Positions 1 to 10,923 of a stretch of 64,000 nt of DNA are shown here, piece by piece. Made by a program: the position numbers and the translations under genes. The DNA is from Hemileia vastatrix (Eukaryota; Basidiomycota; Pucciniomycetes; Pucciniales; Zaghouaniaceae), in NCBI GenBank assembly GCA_030280995.1, contig JASXTE010000008.1, positions 12,510,212 to 12,574,211 on the forward strand, read 5' to 3'. Position 1 is the stretch's first letter. Each line of letters starts with the position of its first letter. The notes beneath the pieces are model-generated. The model searched no databases and was not told the origin of the DNA. It saw only the letters and a list, made by a program, of their open reading frames with translations.

Positions 1-1064
1 TATTATAGATTAAAAACTTTAATTCAAAAATGTACCAGATTTTTATCATGCCTAATTACATTTTTTTAAAAAAACATGACCAAGTAATGAAAAATTATTG
101 TACATTAAACATACCTGTAAAAAAAGCAAAAGAACTCTTTAAAACAGAAGAAAATTCTACATCTTATTTTGTTCAAAATTTTTTATTCCACCTTGAGAAG
201 TTCTCTGACTCAGTGGAATAGTTGTACCATTAACAAAACCAATACATCCCATTAAACCCTTCACATGAATAACCTATGATTATTCAAGTTGCTTTTTTTA
301 GGCTGGCCAAGAAATCAATTGGGAAAATGAGGAAAAAAAAGAAGTGATTCTTCATTTGGTATAGCTATTAATTGAACCATACCCTAAGTCAAAGAAATTT
401 TCCAAAAACTTTAAGGCACCTCCATTGCTGTTGGAGCCCAACAAAATAGTGTCATGGACAATTTAATTGATGGATCATGTTGTTTTTTCAATAATTGTTG
501 TGAAACACTGGGTAATTCTGAATAATATCAACTCTTTTAAGAAAAATTTCAGGGGAAGTCCTGAATAGGTGTCTAAAACTAGGAAAAGATAGGTAAGAAG
601 CATCTGAATGGTGTACTTGGGGGTATGAAGTACTTGAGGCTTCCTGTGAAGAAGGTAAATTTTACTGGCCATTTTTTATAAAAAAAAAAATCTTCACAAT
701 AACAATAAGAATCAGAATCAAAATCAAAGAGAGGATCAAGAGCTATGAAACTTATTTCTTGATATAGTTTATCATGATTTGGGAGCAAGAAAGGCATGAC
801 TCTCTTATGGTAAAAACATTTAAACGATTGAAAATGATTTCATGTTTTAAGTGTTATTCTTAGGAGTGTTGCATATGAATGAGGTGATGCTATAAAATAA
901 GTGAAATAGGACTTTATGGTAAAATCAGCACTTTTGGTTGAAAATGTGCCTATTTGAGTGAAATAAGTGACTTATTTCAATTTTGAAATGTACCAGTGTT
1001 GGGGCTAGTGTGATTTAGAAATCCACAGCTAGATGAGTGTGGATTTTCAAGAAATGACACCCCC
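1..1064 (-). mobile_element. PIF/Harbinger-type DNA transposon, copy 1 (3' end outside window)
   Basis: The minus strand carries remains of a DDE transposase. Its 5' end lies at 1064, where the minus strand reads a G-run terminal sequence (GGGGGTGTCA) next to TTA, the usual Harbinger target triplet. The subterminal sequence at 860-1046 matches the 5' parts of the copies at 2701-9949 and 25310 onward, including a shared ACTAGCCCC segment. A 9-bp hairpin (AAATCCACA and its complement) lies at 1017-1046. The other terminus is beyond the window start, so length is unknown. Confidence 0.65.
190..797 (-). pseudogene. Harbinger-type DDE transposase fragment, copy 1
   Basis: The likely start is the ATG at 797, where the protein begins MPFLLPNHDK, close to the MAYLLSNHDK start of the copy at 25531. 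A segment ending VLHTPKYTIQ follows in a shifted frame near 600-640 and matches that copy too. Further down, the minus strand at 193-250 reads GFVNGTTIPLSQ, the first catalytic block of HARBI1-like nucleases, with Asn where the copy at 8990-9020 has the catalytic Asp. Frameshifts and stops separate these blocks. It is a decayed transposase that would cut and paste its own element; it is not functional. Confidence 0.6.
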
Positions 1065-1112
1065 TAATACAGTGTTTAGATTATTATTATCCTGATAAAA
1101 AGCTATATAAGG

Positions 1113-2400
1113 TGTCAGCCAGGCTATCTCAGGAGCCCCGTAAATTGTTATTATAATTTATTGGAATCATATAAGGGAATAACATTATGTAATTTATGTA
1201 TTTACAATATAATATTTTATTGAATAATAAAATTATATAAATATTTTATAAATAAGTAAAATAGTTATTTTATTAATTTTATTATTAAGAGAATTATTTA
1301 TTACATAAAAATTTATTATATTCTATAAAATCATGGCCCATTTTTTAGGTATTTAATATTTATAAATTAATAAATCAATTAATTATAAAATATATTATAG
1401 GTGTAATAATAAATTTAACTTATAATGTAGTAACAATTTATTTATTATAATTTATATATTAAATAAAACTTGTCATATATTATTATCCATAGATATTGGG
1501 TGCTTTTTTAACCCTTAATTGTGTGAGTAAAATTATTGAATAAAGTAGAACACTTATTTAATAAAATAATATTAAAATTCTCACTTTAAATTAGTAATAT
1601 GATTTAATTAATTATTTTTCTCAATTGAAATAGTTATTAAATTACTAAAATAGTTAAAACAATCAAATAATTTTTCTTATACTGGGTTAAATTTATTACA
1701 TAAATTTTGGTGTGAAAATAATTTTATTTTTTAATTAAACCCTTTACATCTTATTGTAATAACTGTTTAGGATTTTTTTCTCACAGTTCTCATGTTTCAT
1801 ACTCACTTAGTTACTTATTATATTAATTAATTGCTTTGGGATTTTATGGTGGGAAAGATATTTAATTACTCACGGGTTTAGTTTACTGTTTCATACTTTT
1901 CTCTTAATTTCTATGGTTTAATTAAATGCTTTTGATTTCATGTTTCATATTATTACTATTTTGTACATACACTTATGGTGCCTCAGAGGTCCTCCTTGCC
2001 TATAAAAAGGCCTTGGAAGTCCCCTTTGGCAGCCACCAATTACATTACATTACTTATATTCATTCAAATATTTTTTTATTATTATTTTGGCATTACAATT
2101 CTAATAAAATTTTTTATATAAATACCTAAAGGTTTCTTTAAGTCTGTTAGTAATTATAAGTTGATATTTAAGCAGAAATAAAATACTTGATCAATAGTCT
2201 TGATTAAACAAATAATTATTGTTGTGTCAATACTCACAAGATTGTCGTTGCATCTTCTTTTTAAATAGTTATTTTATTTCTTTTATTTTTTTTATTCTTG
2301 CTTCTTTTTATTATCCTTTTATTTTCCTTTCCTCCATTTTCCTCTTTTCTTCTTCTCCTTTTTCTCCTTCTGGACAACCAGTAGATATAAGGAGTATTTG
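1113..2400 (+). repeat. LTR of family G (solo or partial; right end not determined)
   Basis: The sequence starts TGTCAGCCAGGCT, the same start as the LTR of element D read in its own sense. Over about 640 bp it matches the truncated LTR at 40288-40915. A TATA box in a GCCTATAAAAAGGCC context lies at 2001, as in LTRs D and E, which gives plus orientation. I could not place the 3' end; the homologous copy is cut before that point. No internal coding region of this family is visible, so it may be a solo LTR. Confidence 0.6.
2001..2007 (+). promoter_or_regulatory. TATA box of LTR G
   Basis: TATAAAA sits inside a quasi-palindromic GCC...GGCC setting. The same arrangement is found in LTR E (about 41411) and, on the minus strand, in LTR D (about 42642 and 50581), which supports a core promoter role. 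Confidence 0.55.
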
Positions 2401-3141
2401 AATTATTACTCAACAAAATAAAAAGATACTTATTGTGTAACTACAATAATAATCTATTGACTCAAATAACAGTCATAATTTAATTAAAATTAATTTTTAA
2501 ATTAAATATTAATTATAGGATACTTTAAAAAAACTACAAAGAACACCTTTTATACTAAAGAGTGAGTCCAATGTGAATTTGTTGAAGTAAAAATAATTGA
2601 TTGCTAAAACAATTAGTAAAAAAATTAAATAAAAAAAGTTTGATAAATTAATTAAGTGTAAAAAATTAAACCTTGAAATGAATATTATAGTCAAAAGAAT
2701 AGGGGGTATCAATGTTGACCGATCTGAAATTAACTTAATTGCGGAAAATAATCTGCATACCCAAATTATCTTCTGCAATTATTTTTGCTAATAATTGCTT
2801 TATTAGACACTTTATATGTCAATGTTCACCTCTTATTCAACATTTTTTTACTCAATTTTTCATAACCACATCTTGAAAAACTTCTGCCATAACCACATCT
2901 TGACCTACATTCTGGCATAAACACATCTTGGACTACTCTCTGGATATGCCTTCTAACTTGCTGTGCACTCCCATTCTCATCCCATCCTGTTCTTTATATC
3001 CGCTCAGAACCCCTCACCATCTCATCCGCTTGTTTCTTCTCCTTTTCATCTCACTATCTCATATGCTTGTTTCTGCTCCTTTTCATCTCTCTATCTCATC
3101 TGCCTGTTTCTGCTCCTTTTAATCTTCATTTATATTTTAAC

Positions 3142-4600
3142 ATGCCTCGTTGTCCTAGATCTACTCAAAGGCAGCCATCACCTAGTTGTTCTTCAAATCC
3201 CACTACTCCCTCTTTCCCCCGCTCAGCTGAGAAATATAAGACTGTTCAATTAAAAAAATATGATCATCTCATTCTTATCAACTAGCTGAAAACCAAATCA
3301 AACTATGATTCTTGTTTTGGTAGTGAGTATGCAACTAAAGTAGGACGGCCCCCAGAATCAAAAGTTAATGGCTATCTTCTAATGGCAAATGAATTACAGA
3401 ATAAGACCAAGGGAAGGATTGATCTTTTTCCTAAACAGATGTCTGAACGCTTCAAGAATTACCAAGCCAAATACAAGAAGGAAAAGGCTCTTTTATCTTC
3501 CACTGGTTTTGGGGTTACCAACATTGATATAACTAAGGGTATCAAATCCATAGACGATAAACTTGAATCTTTACGTCCTTACTTTAAAGAGATGGATGCT
3601 ATTTTTGGAGAGCGAGCCAATGTTAATCCTGTAGACATGTTGGATGGAGAAGATCCAATCTCCGAACATGATGTTGAAGCAAAACTTTTCCCATCCTCTT
3701 CCTCCACTCAAGCCTCCCCTCATTTGAATGAGACAAATCTAGATAGCTTTTCTGTAGATCCTATTGGTGATTTAACCCGACCAAATCTAACTCAGGTCTG
3801 TTTCTTTTTTCTTTTATCTTATCAATTCTATTTTTTTATTTACTTATCTTTTTCTTATTTCTTAAATGGCTGATGAACAAACCCAGGATCCTCAATCAAC
3901 TGAGTCTGAAGGTAGTGAAAATGATGAGGAGGAAAATATGACCTTGAATATGAAGTGTAGGGATTCAAGTAGTCTAAATTTCCACTCCTAAAGAAGAAGA
4001 AAAAGTGATACTTCATCACAAACCCCTATTTTGTCTATGGAACAATTTTTAGAGAAACATGATGCTGGTAAGTGATACCATACCTCTTATTACTTTACTC
4101 TGCTTTTCTTCTACTTTATATTAATTTTTATTATCACTCTAGAACAAGTGGAAATTGCTAAAGAGACTCTAAGATTTGAACAGAAGAAATAGGAGCTCTC
4201 TTTAAGGAGGGATGATAGGCTACAAGATTTGGAAGAGAGGAAGTACAAGCTCTCTTTACAGAAGGATGATTGGGCCCAAGATTTTGAGGAGAGGAAGTAC
4301 AAGCTCTCTTTACGGAAGGATTATTGGGCCCAAGATTTAGAGGAGAGAAAATACTATCTCTCTTTACAGAAGGATGGTTGGGCCCAAGATTTGGAGGAGA
4401 AGAAGTTTGAGTTAACTCTAAGTATTGAAAAATTAAAAAAAGAGGAGAAAACACTCAAACATCAAAACCTATTAGAGCAGATGAAATATAAGTTTTATCA
4501 TGAAGAAAATTCCAAAAAGAAAGATTTCTTGATAGAATGTGTTAAAGCTAATAAATCAGTTTAGGAAATTGAACATTTGAAGAAACTGTTGGATGTCTAG
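3142..4600 (+). pseudogene. Myb/SANT-like DNA-binding protein of the Harbinger element
   Basis: Autonomous Harbinger elements encode a Myb-like partner that binds the element ends and helps the transposase. Three exons fit (3142-3795, 3887-4067, 4143-4600), with GT-AG introns of 91 and 75 bp. Exon 1 has a basic, Ser/Pro-rich N-terminus, then a Myb/SANT-like region with the block FKNYQAKYKKEKALLSSTGF and the closing FKEMDAIFG. Exon 2 is acidic. Exon 3 is a charged coiled coil with four 18-residue repeats. In-frame stops occur at 3283 (TAG), about 3990 (TAA), 4190 (TAG) and 4562 (TAG); several fit Gln codons changed by one C-to-T transition. The start at 3142 precedes the basic tail and is a choice, not proven. 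Confidence 0.6.
4196..4411 (+). repeat. 54-bp in-frame tandem repeat, four units
   Basis: Four consecutive 54-bp units encode an 18-residue repeat of the form LSLxKDxWAQDLEERKYK. It is part of the coiled-coil tail of the Myb-like protein. All units remain in frame. Confidence 0.8.
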
Positions 4601-4757
4601 TTTGTTTTATTTCTCTCACACTTCAACTGTTCATATATATTTGTACATAAAATTTACAATAATTTCCTGTATTTCATTACTCTATCAATCATTACTTGAA
4701 TTTTTGTATTTTAATGTTAAATATTCTTTTTTTAAATAAAATTTTCATGTCTCCTTT

Positions 4758-5190
4758 GAAAATTTGACAATCCCCCACCCCTGGATTTTTTGAAGTAAGG
4801 GGTGGGTATCACCAAAAATTCTTTCATGTCATGAATCTTGAAATTCTTATATGAAACTTTGGCTTTACTACCCCATGCATTTTACTGGTATCCCCAAATT
4901 TCTTACATGTCAAGAATTTCACAAGTCTTATAAGAAATTTTGGCAAAACCCCCCCTGGATTTAATTGAAGTAAGGGATGGGTATCACCAAAAAATTTTTA
5001 CCAAAATATTTACAAGCCAAAAAAATCCTATATCTGTTTTAAAAAATTGGCAATACTCTCCCCTGAATTTTGATAAAGCAAGGGGTGGGTATCACCAAAA
5101 TTTTTCTGAGTCATCAATTTCACATGTCATATTTGAAAACTTGGCAGTAGCCCCCCCCTGCATTTTATTGAAGTAAGGGGTGGAAGTCAT
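4758..5190 (+). repeat. Imperfect tandem repeat, about five units of 80-105 bp
   Basis: Units share a core of a C run, GGATTTT, TTGAAGTAAGGGG and TGGGTATCACCAAAA, followed by an AT-rich spacer with CATGTCA. The best copies start near 4772, 4952, 5060 and 5150. The GGGTATCA inside the core resembles the element terminus. No gene is seen here. Confidence 0.7.
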
Positions 5191-5516
5191 CTAAATTTAA
5201 TATAATTACATAAATTATTAAATAAATATCTAATATATATCAATTTCCCTAGTTTAAAGTAATGACAATTCCTCAAGCCAAAATGCAGATCAAATCTAGA
5301 AACAAAATTTTGGGACTTTCCACAGGTATAGGCTAGAGGAACCCCATGAAACAAAAAAATCTTATCATTATTACATGTTATACAACTAAAGGTCATTGGC
5401 TCATCACTTTACTTGAGCAAATTGATATATAAAAAATATTTATTAAAAATCTATGAAAAAATAAAAAATTTTCAATGAAAACTCTAATCCCAATACTTTT
5501 TGGATCAAGATAAAGT

Positions 5517-6779
5517 TTATTTAAATTGATTAACTTTACCTTCTTTCTTTACCTTGTTGATTCTTTGAATCAACTTATGACTGATTTGAAATGAGCAACC
5601 AAAATGTGTGAAGTCTTGACAGGATTCCAAACGAGGAGGAGCTTCAGTTGTTTGATGATTATACTTAGAAGAATTCCAAATAGTTTCGATGATACCATTT
5701 CCCAAACAAAAATATATGATGCACTGGTGGTCTGGAAAATATAAACCATGTCCTTTGATTTTAGCTGGAGATGGTATTGGTTGGCCAGTTAGCGGATTGA
5801 TATATGAGAATATACCAAAAGTAAGAAAGTTGGCTTCAATCCTATCAATATGAATCCTATTGTGGAATCCAGAATGAGTGATAATAGCATTAGAAAATAA
5901 AAGATATTTGTGGGTGATATCTTCACACTCGGAGTCACACCAATTCAGTTTTCCAACTTTGGTTTCAAGTTCATGATTTTTTTCAAATGCTTTATTACAG
6001 AGCTTTTTGAGCAGAAGAGCAAGAAAATAGTTAAAGGAAGGTAGAGAGTCCCATAAGTGAAAATCTTCATCTTTTTGAGCTTTATTGATATTCTTGAGCA
6101 ATGAATATATGCCTATATAAATGAAATAAGTGAAAAGATATTAAGAATTGAAAAAAAATTATTAGACATACCAAGAGAATATCCTTTAACAAAACCTGGT
6201 CTCCAACCAAATCCAATCATGATACCACCCAACAAATTTGTATTCTATATAGGTAACTGAACCAAAGTCATTTGATAAAGAGTTATGATAAGATCAGATA
6301 GTTGATTAAAAGATTCATCTTTTACACCATCAAATAGATGAACTTCCAAAATGAATTGAGCCTTATAAGTATTACTGATAACTGCAACAACTCTATCATC
6401 TCCAAATTTGGTTAAAAATTTGATATCTTCTGGTAAATTTTTTCGATATTGATTTTTTTTATCTACTTTAGTTTTATGAAAAAAATTTTTGGGATATGAT
6501 GAAAAAAACTTTCACAGAGAGTTTTTTTTTCAGATATCTTTTCTTCTGATGAGACTGATTATCTTTGATTTTTTTTGATGATTTAGATGATGAATTTTTT
6601 TTTCAGATATCTTTTCTTCTGATGAGACTGATTATCATTAATTTTTTTCTATGACTTAGAAGATAATTGTATTGAAGTTGATTTTGAACTGATGATAGAG
6701 ATGATAAAGATGAAGATGATAAAGAGGATAAAGATGAAGATGATAGAGAAGTAAGGGGTGAATCTGAAGAAGAAGACAT
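5517..6779 (-). pseudogene. Tet/JBP-like 2OG-Fe(II) oxygenase, decayed at its 5' end
   Basis: The last exon (6112 down to 5517) encodes a double-stranded beta-helix oxygenase domain. In the reading frame that starts at 6101 an HxD motif is at residues 84-86 (HID) and a distal His at 149 in KYNHQT, giving a complete iron triad, followed by a PPR. The layout matches the Tet-like 2OG-Fe(II) oxygenase family of basidiomycetes, relatives of enzymes that oxidise methylated bases. A 59-bp GT-AG intron (6113-6171) joins it in frame to an upstream exon with FGDDRVVAVISNTYKAQF. That exon has one TAG (6245-6247), consistent with a former CAG. Further upstream a Ser-rich start (6779) is out of frame and holds a 33-bp direct repeat (6531-6563, 6604-6636). 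Substrate is inferred from family only. Confidence 0.6.
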
Positions 6780-7259
6780 TTTTTTGATCTGAAAAAAATT
6801 TTAATGTCAAAAAAAAAATTCAACACATATTTTTTTAAAAAAAAACTCACATAATAAAATCTTTTAAAATAAAATTTAAAGCAAAATCCTTTTAAAAAAA
6901 TAAAAAAATAAATTTAAAGCAAAAAAAAAAATAATTTTTAGTAAAAATTATTTCAAAAAAATACAAAAGAAAACCTGAAGTTTGGTTATAAAAAACCTTC
7001 ACAGAAAATCCTGTCAAAATAATTTAAAAAAAATATATAAAAAAAATCATTAAAAGATAAATCAAAACAAATAAATTAAAAAAAAAATTAAATTCAGTAA
7101 AATTATTTGGAAAAAAAAATTAAAAATTAAAATCTAAACCTTTTTTGTTTTGTAATTTACAGGGAAAGACCTTAACAGAAAGTAAAAGATTTTTTTTCTA
7201 AAATTCTGCCAAAAAAAAAAAAAAAATTACATTTTAGTATGTTTTTTAAAAAATAGGTA

Positions 7260-7840
7260 ACCCCTCTTTAATTCCCATAAAAGTCCCCTTCCCCCCCTTT
7301 ATTTCCCTGAAATTCCCTACCAAGTCCCTCCCTCCTTGCCTCAAAACCTCCCTGAAATCCCCTCCTTTCCTGTCTCAAAATCCCCCTGAAACACCCTCTT
7401 TAATTGCCACAAAACCCCCCAAAATCCCCCCCTTCACCCCTCTTTAGATGTTCAAAACTCCCCCTTTCCCCCCCTCTTTATCCATTTCAAACCCCCTCTT
7501 CTAATCCCCTTAAGCCTCATGTAGCCCCTCCTCCTTCTTAACAAACATCACTAACGATTGTTTGTTAAGAAGGAGGGGGGGTAGAGGTGGCTAAAGGGGA
7601 GTGGAAGGGGGGGAGAGGACCTAAAAGGGGGGAAGGGGGGTTTTGAAGTGGTTAAAGAGAGGAGAAGGGGGAGTGTTGAGGCACCTAAAGAGAGGGGAAG
7701 GGGGGTCATGAGGCACCTAAAGAGGGGGGAAAGGGGGGATTTGGGAGAGGTAAAGAGGGTGAAATAAGGGGGACCTCAGGAAGGTAAAGAGAGGGGAGAA
7801 GGAGAGACTTGAGGCAGGTAAAGAGAGAGGAAAAGGGTTG
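7260..7840. repeat. C-rich to G-rich strand-switch hairpin with minisatellite arms
   Basis: The plus strand is C-rich at 7260-7535 (CCCTCTTTA-type units) and G-rich at 7575-7840 (units of about 35 bp such as GGCACCTAAAGAGAGGGGAA). The switch is a perfect 17-bp inverted repeat, 7531-7547 and 7559-7575, around an 11-nt loop. The G-rich arm has many runs of four or more G and could form quadruplexes. No coding sequence is seen. Purine-rich simple sequence follows to about 8040. Confidence 0.75.
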
Positions 7841-8289
7841 AAGGAGAGAAAAAAAAGAAAAAAAAGAAAAAAAAGAGAAAAAAGAGAAAAAAAAATTAGT
7901 CTAACCTTGAAAATAAAAAAAAGTACTTACAAAAAAAAAAACAAAAAAACAACAAAATAAAACAAAAAAAAGCAAAATAGAAAAATTCATGATTAGCAAA
8001 TAAAAAACAAGAAAAAAGAAAAAAAAAGACTTACCTGGTGAGATGAGTTGAGAAAATAAAAGTAACAAAAATATTTGAGTGATGTTTGAGGAGAGGATGA
8101 AAATTATATGAGTGATGAATGAAAAAAAAAAATCACTGACAAAATATGCAATATCATGTTGAGCTGGTGAAAGAAAACCAATGAGCCATCCAAAAAAAAG
8201 ATATTCACCATAAATTCCAAAAAAAAAAAAATGAATATGCAACAAACCAAAAAACCAAACCAAGTGAATAAAGTACACAAAGAGGACAA

Positions 8290-9570
8290 TTGGAGAGTAC
8301 AAAAAAAAACTTAAAAGGGTGGTGAAGAGAAATGTTGGAGAGTAATAGGCATAATGACAGAGCGTATGCCGGTTGAATGAATGTTTTGTGATTCAAGGGA
8401 GGGGAGAGCCGGTGCTGGTTCAGGATTCTATTCTTCATAAAGATCATCAACTCATTCTTTAAATCAGCTAGGATATTGTGGACTATAATGAAAGTCATGA
8501 TCCAATGATTTGCAGTTTTAATCTCCAATTTTTTTTGAAATTGGATTCTGAGCTCCCAAAGACCGGAAAATTATCCCTTTAAAATACCTATAGCATGTTA
8601 AATTTGTACTCTTGATTGGGCAAGGTGATAATTAAAGGCAGTTTTGGGGTCACTTTCTAAACTTGCTCCACAGAAAGCAGGTATAATGTACTTTCCACTT
8701 GCATATGCTAAGTCTGCAAGGAGGTACTGAGATTCTTAAAAGTATGAGTCAGGGGTTTAAGAAATCCTCATTCTTTGGAAGACGGAAGAGTCATGACATG
8801 ATCCAGGGCAGCCACTATGAAAAGCAATGAATTTTTTATTGACATCTCATACAAGTTGAATGGCAATAGAGTATCTAGAAAGAAGATAAAAGTTAGTTTA
8901 TGAAGGATGAGAAATTGGAGAAGATTTTGAAGAAACCTTTTTTTGCGATCAAAATAATGGTTGCCATCATGAGCAGGCTTTTGACTCAAAGGTATAGTTG
9001 TTCCATCAACAAATCCTACACAGACAGGAAAACTTCAGCTTGCATTACTTGAGAGGATTCAAGTTGCTTTTCTGGAGTTGGCCAAGCAAGTGTTTGAGAC
9101 TTGAGGGAAAGTATAGCAATCATACAGCGCTTGGTGTATAATATCATGGCACTATATCCTATGTTAAAGAGATTATCCAAACGTCTTACAGCAGCACCGT
9201 TTCCATTTGATGCAAAGCAACATAGTGCAAATGAAAGTTGGATGGCAGGATTATGCTGTTTGTTATGGAAATTTTTATGAAAGATAGTATGATTGGAGAT
9301 GAGTTGATAAAGTTTGAAGAAAGAATTGGGAGAAGTTCTAAAAAGTTGGGTGAATTTTAAATGAGGAATGTTGAGAATGGAGGCCAGATCATATCGGGGA
9401 TCATGCTAAAGATTTGGCCCCCTGGTGATGATGTAACACGTTTTGGAAAGAAAACACATATAAGCTAAAGAATCTTCCAAATCAGAGTCAGATTTATAGT
9501 AAAGAACTAAAAGAAAAGTAATAGCATTAATTGTTGAGTGAAGTAGCTTCCTAGTAGAGAGGTGTTTCAT
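8290..9570 (-). pseudogene. Harbinger-type (HARBI1-like) DDE transposase, copy 2
   Basis: Starting at the ATG at 9570, the minus strand encodes in order: an N-terminal region with FRTSPNSFFKLYQLISNH and FNIGYSAMILYTKR, the first catalytic block GFVDGTTIPLSQKP (about 8985-9025), a YFDRKK segment, the second Asp in LADLAY (about 8700), the third block around HAIGILKG (about 8610), and a C-terminal NHWIMTFIIVHNIL. This order is diagnostic of PIF/Harbinger nucleases, which cut and paste the element. The position expected for the third acidic residue, just before HA, is a TAA stop, and more stops and frameshifts occur. The protein is therefore dead. Confidence 0.75.
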
Positions 9571-9822
9571 TGTTGCCTGTGGAAGGGTTATGTGATGAGG
9601 GAAGTGGAAATTCACCACCAAATGTGCAGTTGGGGTGTGTAGATAGAAAAAAAACTTAAGTGTTTACCACCAAAATTAAGTAGCATAGAGTGAGGAAAGA
9701 CTTAAGGATGGCATCAGAAATTATGAGTCATGTGACTTTCTTGCAAATCAATCATGAATAAGATGAGTTTGGGATCAGGAATTAGGAATGGAAATTGGGG
9801 TATAAGAGGCGGGATAATGCAT

Positions 9823-9880
9823 TATTGTGGATTCCTTTACACTAGCCCTGGGGCTAGTGGATAAGAATCTTCCACAATTA
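9823..9880. repeat. Subterminal near-palindrome of the Harbinger element
   Basis: Inner arms CACTAGCCC and GGGCTAGTG meet across two bases. Outer arms TTGTGGA...TTC and GAA...TCCACAA extend it to about 57 bp. Related sequence containing ACTAGCCCC occurs near 1000-1046 and at 25310-25340 in the other copies, so it is a conserved subterminal structure. Confidence 0.75.
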
Positions 9881-9949
9881 ATAATGTCTGATCCCGGAAA
9901 AAAAAATTCCTGATCCCTAATTGCGGATCCCTGAACACTGATACCCCCT

Positions 9950-10923
9950 AATATAAAGAAGATCTAATATAAATAATAAAAAATGAAACTTTTATTAAAC
10001 CATGGTTAAAAATTAAAGTTTTTGTAAAGAAATGATTTATAAAACTTTTTATATCACTTAAAGTCTCTGAGAAAAGGTAAAACACCTCTCTTTCTCTTTC
10101 TCTCCCTGGACCTCTCTATATATGAATTCAAGAGAGGTATGAGCCCCAGTAAATACAGTGAGCTTAGATATAAAACATTTCTGTCATTTTCTTCCATTTT
10201 AGCCCAAATAAGATTATTGAAATAAAATGAGTTTAATTTGATAAAATAAAAATAATTTAACAGAATAATGTCAATTACTCAAAAAAGTAAAATGATTGAA
10301 TATATAATATATAAATAATCTCAATCATATTTTAAGAAAATAATAAATTGTATTACTGAATGAAATTAAAATACTAATTATATAATTTTTTTAATTTTTT
10401 AAAAAATGAATTAAGTATTTATTGAGAAAGAAATCTAATAAGTCCAGGTTTAAATATCTTAAATAAGTTACTGGCTTAAAAATTTGTTACCTGGTCTGAC
10501 ATTTTTTAGTTGAAGTAAACCTTCCCAGCCCAGGTGTACTTGAATGGTGTGTTTTCAAATCAATGCACAATTTTTGGGGAAATATATTCCATTCACACAC
10601 TCCATCTTAAAGCCTACCATAATGAGAGATGATCATAAAACATAAATGATTTTGAATTACTTTATCTTAAATTATTTTTTCTATCACTTAAAAAATATTC
10701 TATAATTAAAAGAATATTTGATGCATTTTAATGTCTAAAATTTATGATAATGAGAGTATATTAAATTGTATAAGAAATATGTTTATTGGTTCTAGGAAAA
10801 TAGTAGAAAATAAATGTACTTAAAAATGAAATTCTACTATTTGATATGAATAAAATTGCTGCTCATAAAATTCTGTATTTACTATTAAGATAAATTATTT
10901 AAAACATTTTTTACCTTCTATTC
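9950..10923. other. AT-rich intergenic DNA, no gene recognised
   Basis: This stretch flanks the Harbinger element and element A. I find no long open frame, no conserved motif and no repeat shared with other parts of the window. The last five bases (TATTC) are the target duplication of element A. Confidence 0.5.

Larger units (their letters stand above)
2701..9949. mobile_element. PIF/Harbinger-type transposon, copy 2, with cargo gene
   Basis: The left end at 2701 reads AGGGGGTATCAATGTT. The right end at 9949, read on the minus strand, gives AGGGGGTATCAGTGTT, so about 15 of the first 16 terminal bases match. AAT flanks both ends (2698-2700 and 9950-9952). Starting the repeat at the G run instead gives ATA and TAA, so the exact target duplication is ambiguous. 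Inside are the two genes expected of an autonomous Harbinger element, a Myb/SANT-like protein (plus) and a DDE transposase (minus), plus an unexpected Tet-like oxygenase (minus). All three carry stops or frameshifts. Confidence 0.65.

Noticed and set aside
1926..3253. Short hydrophobic plus-strand frames near 1926, 2219, 2928 and 2963
   Set aside because: T- and C-rich LTR or leader sequence gives chance frames. Only the frame starting at 3142 is supported by homology to a Myb-like protein.
4758..5190. CRISPR-like array
   Set aside because: Repeats are imperfect, spacers are not unique sequences of constant length, and the context is eukaryotic.
7901..8302. Hydrophobic Phe-rich minus-strand frames that look like membrane proteins
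   Set aside because: They arise from poly-A and AAAAC runs on the plus strand and overlap the end of the transposase; there is no conserved pattern.
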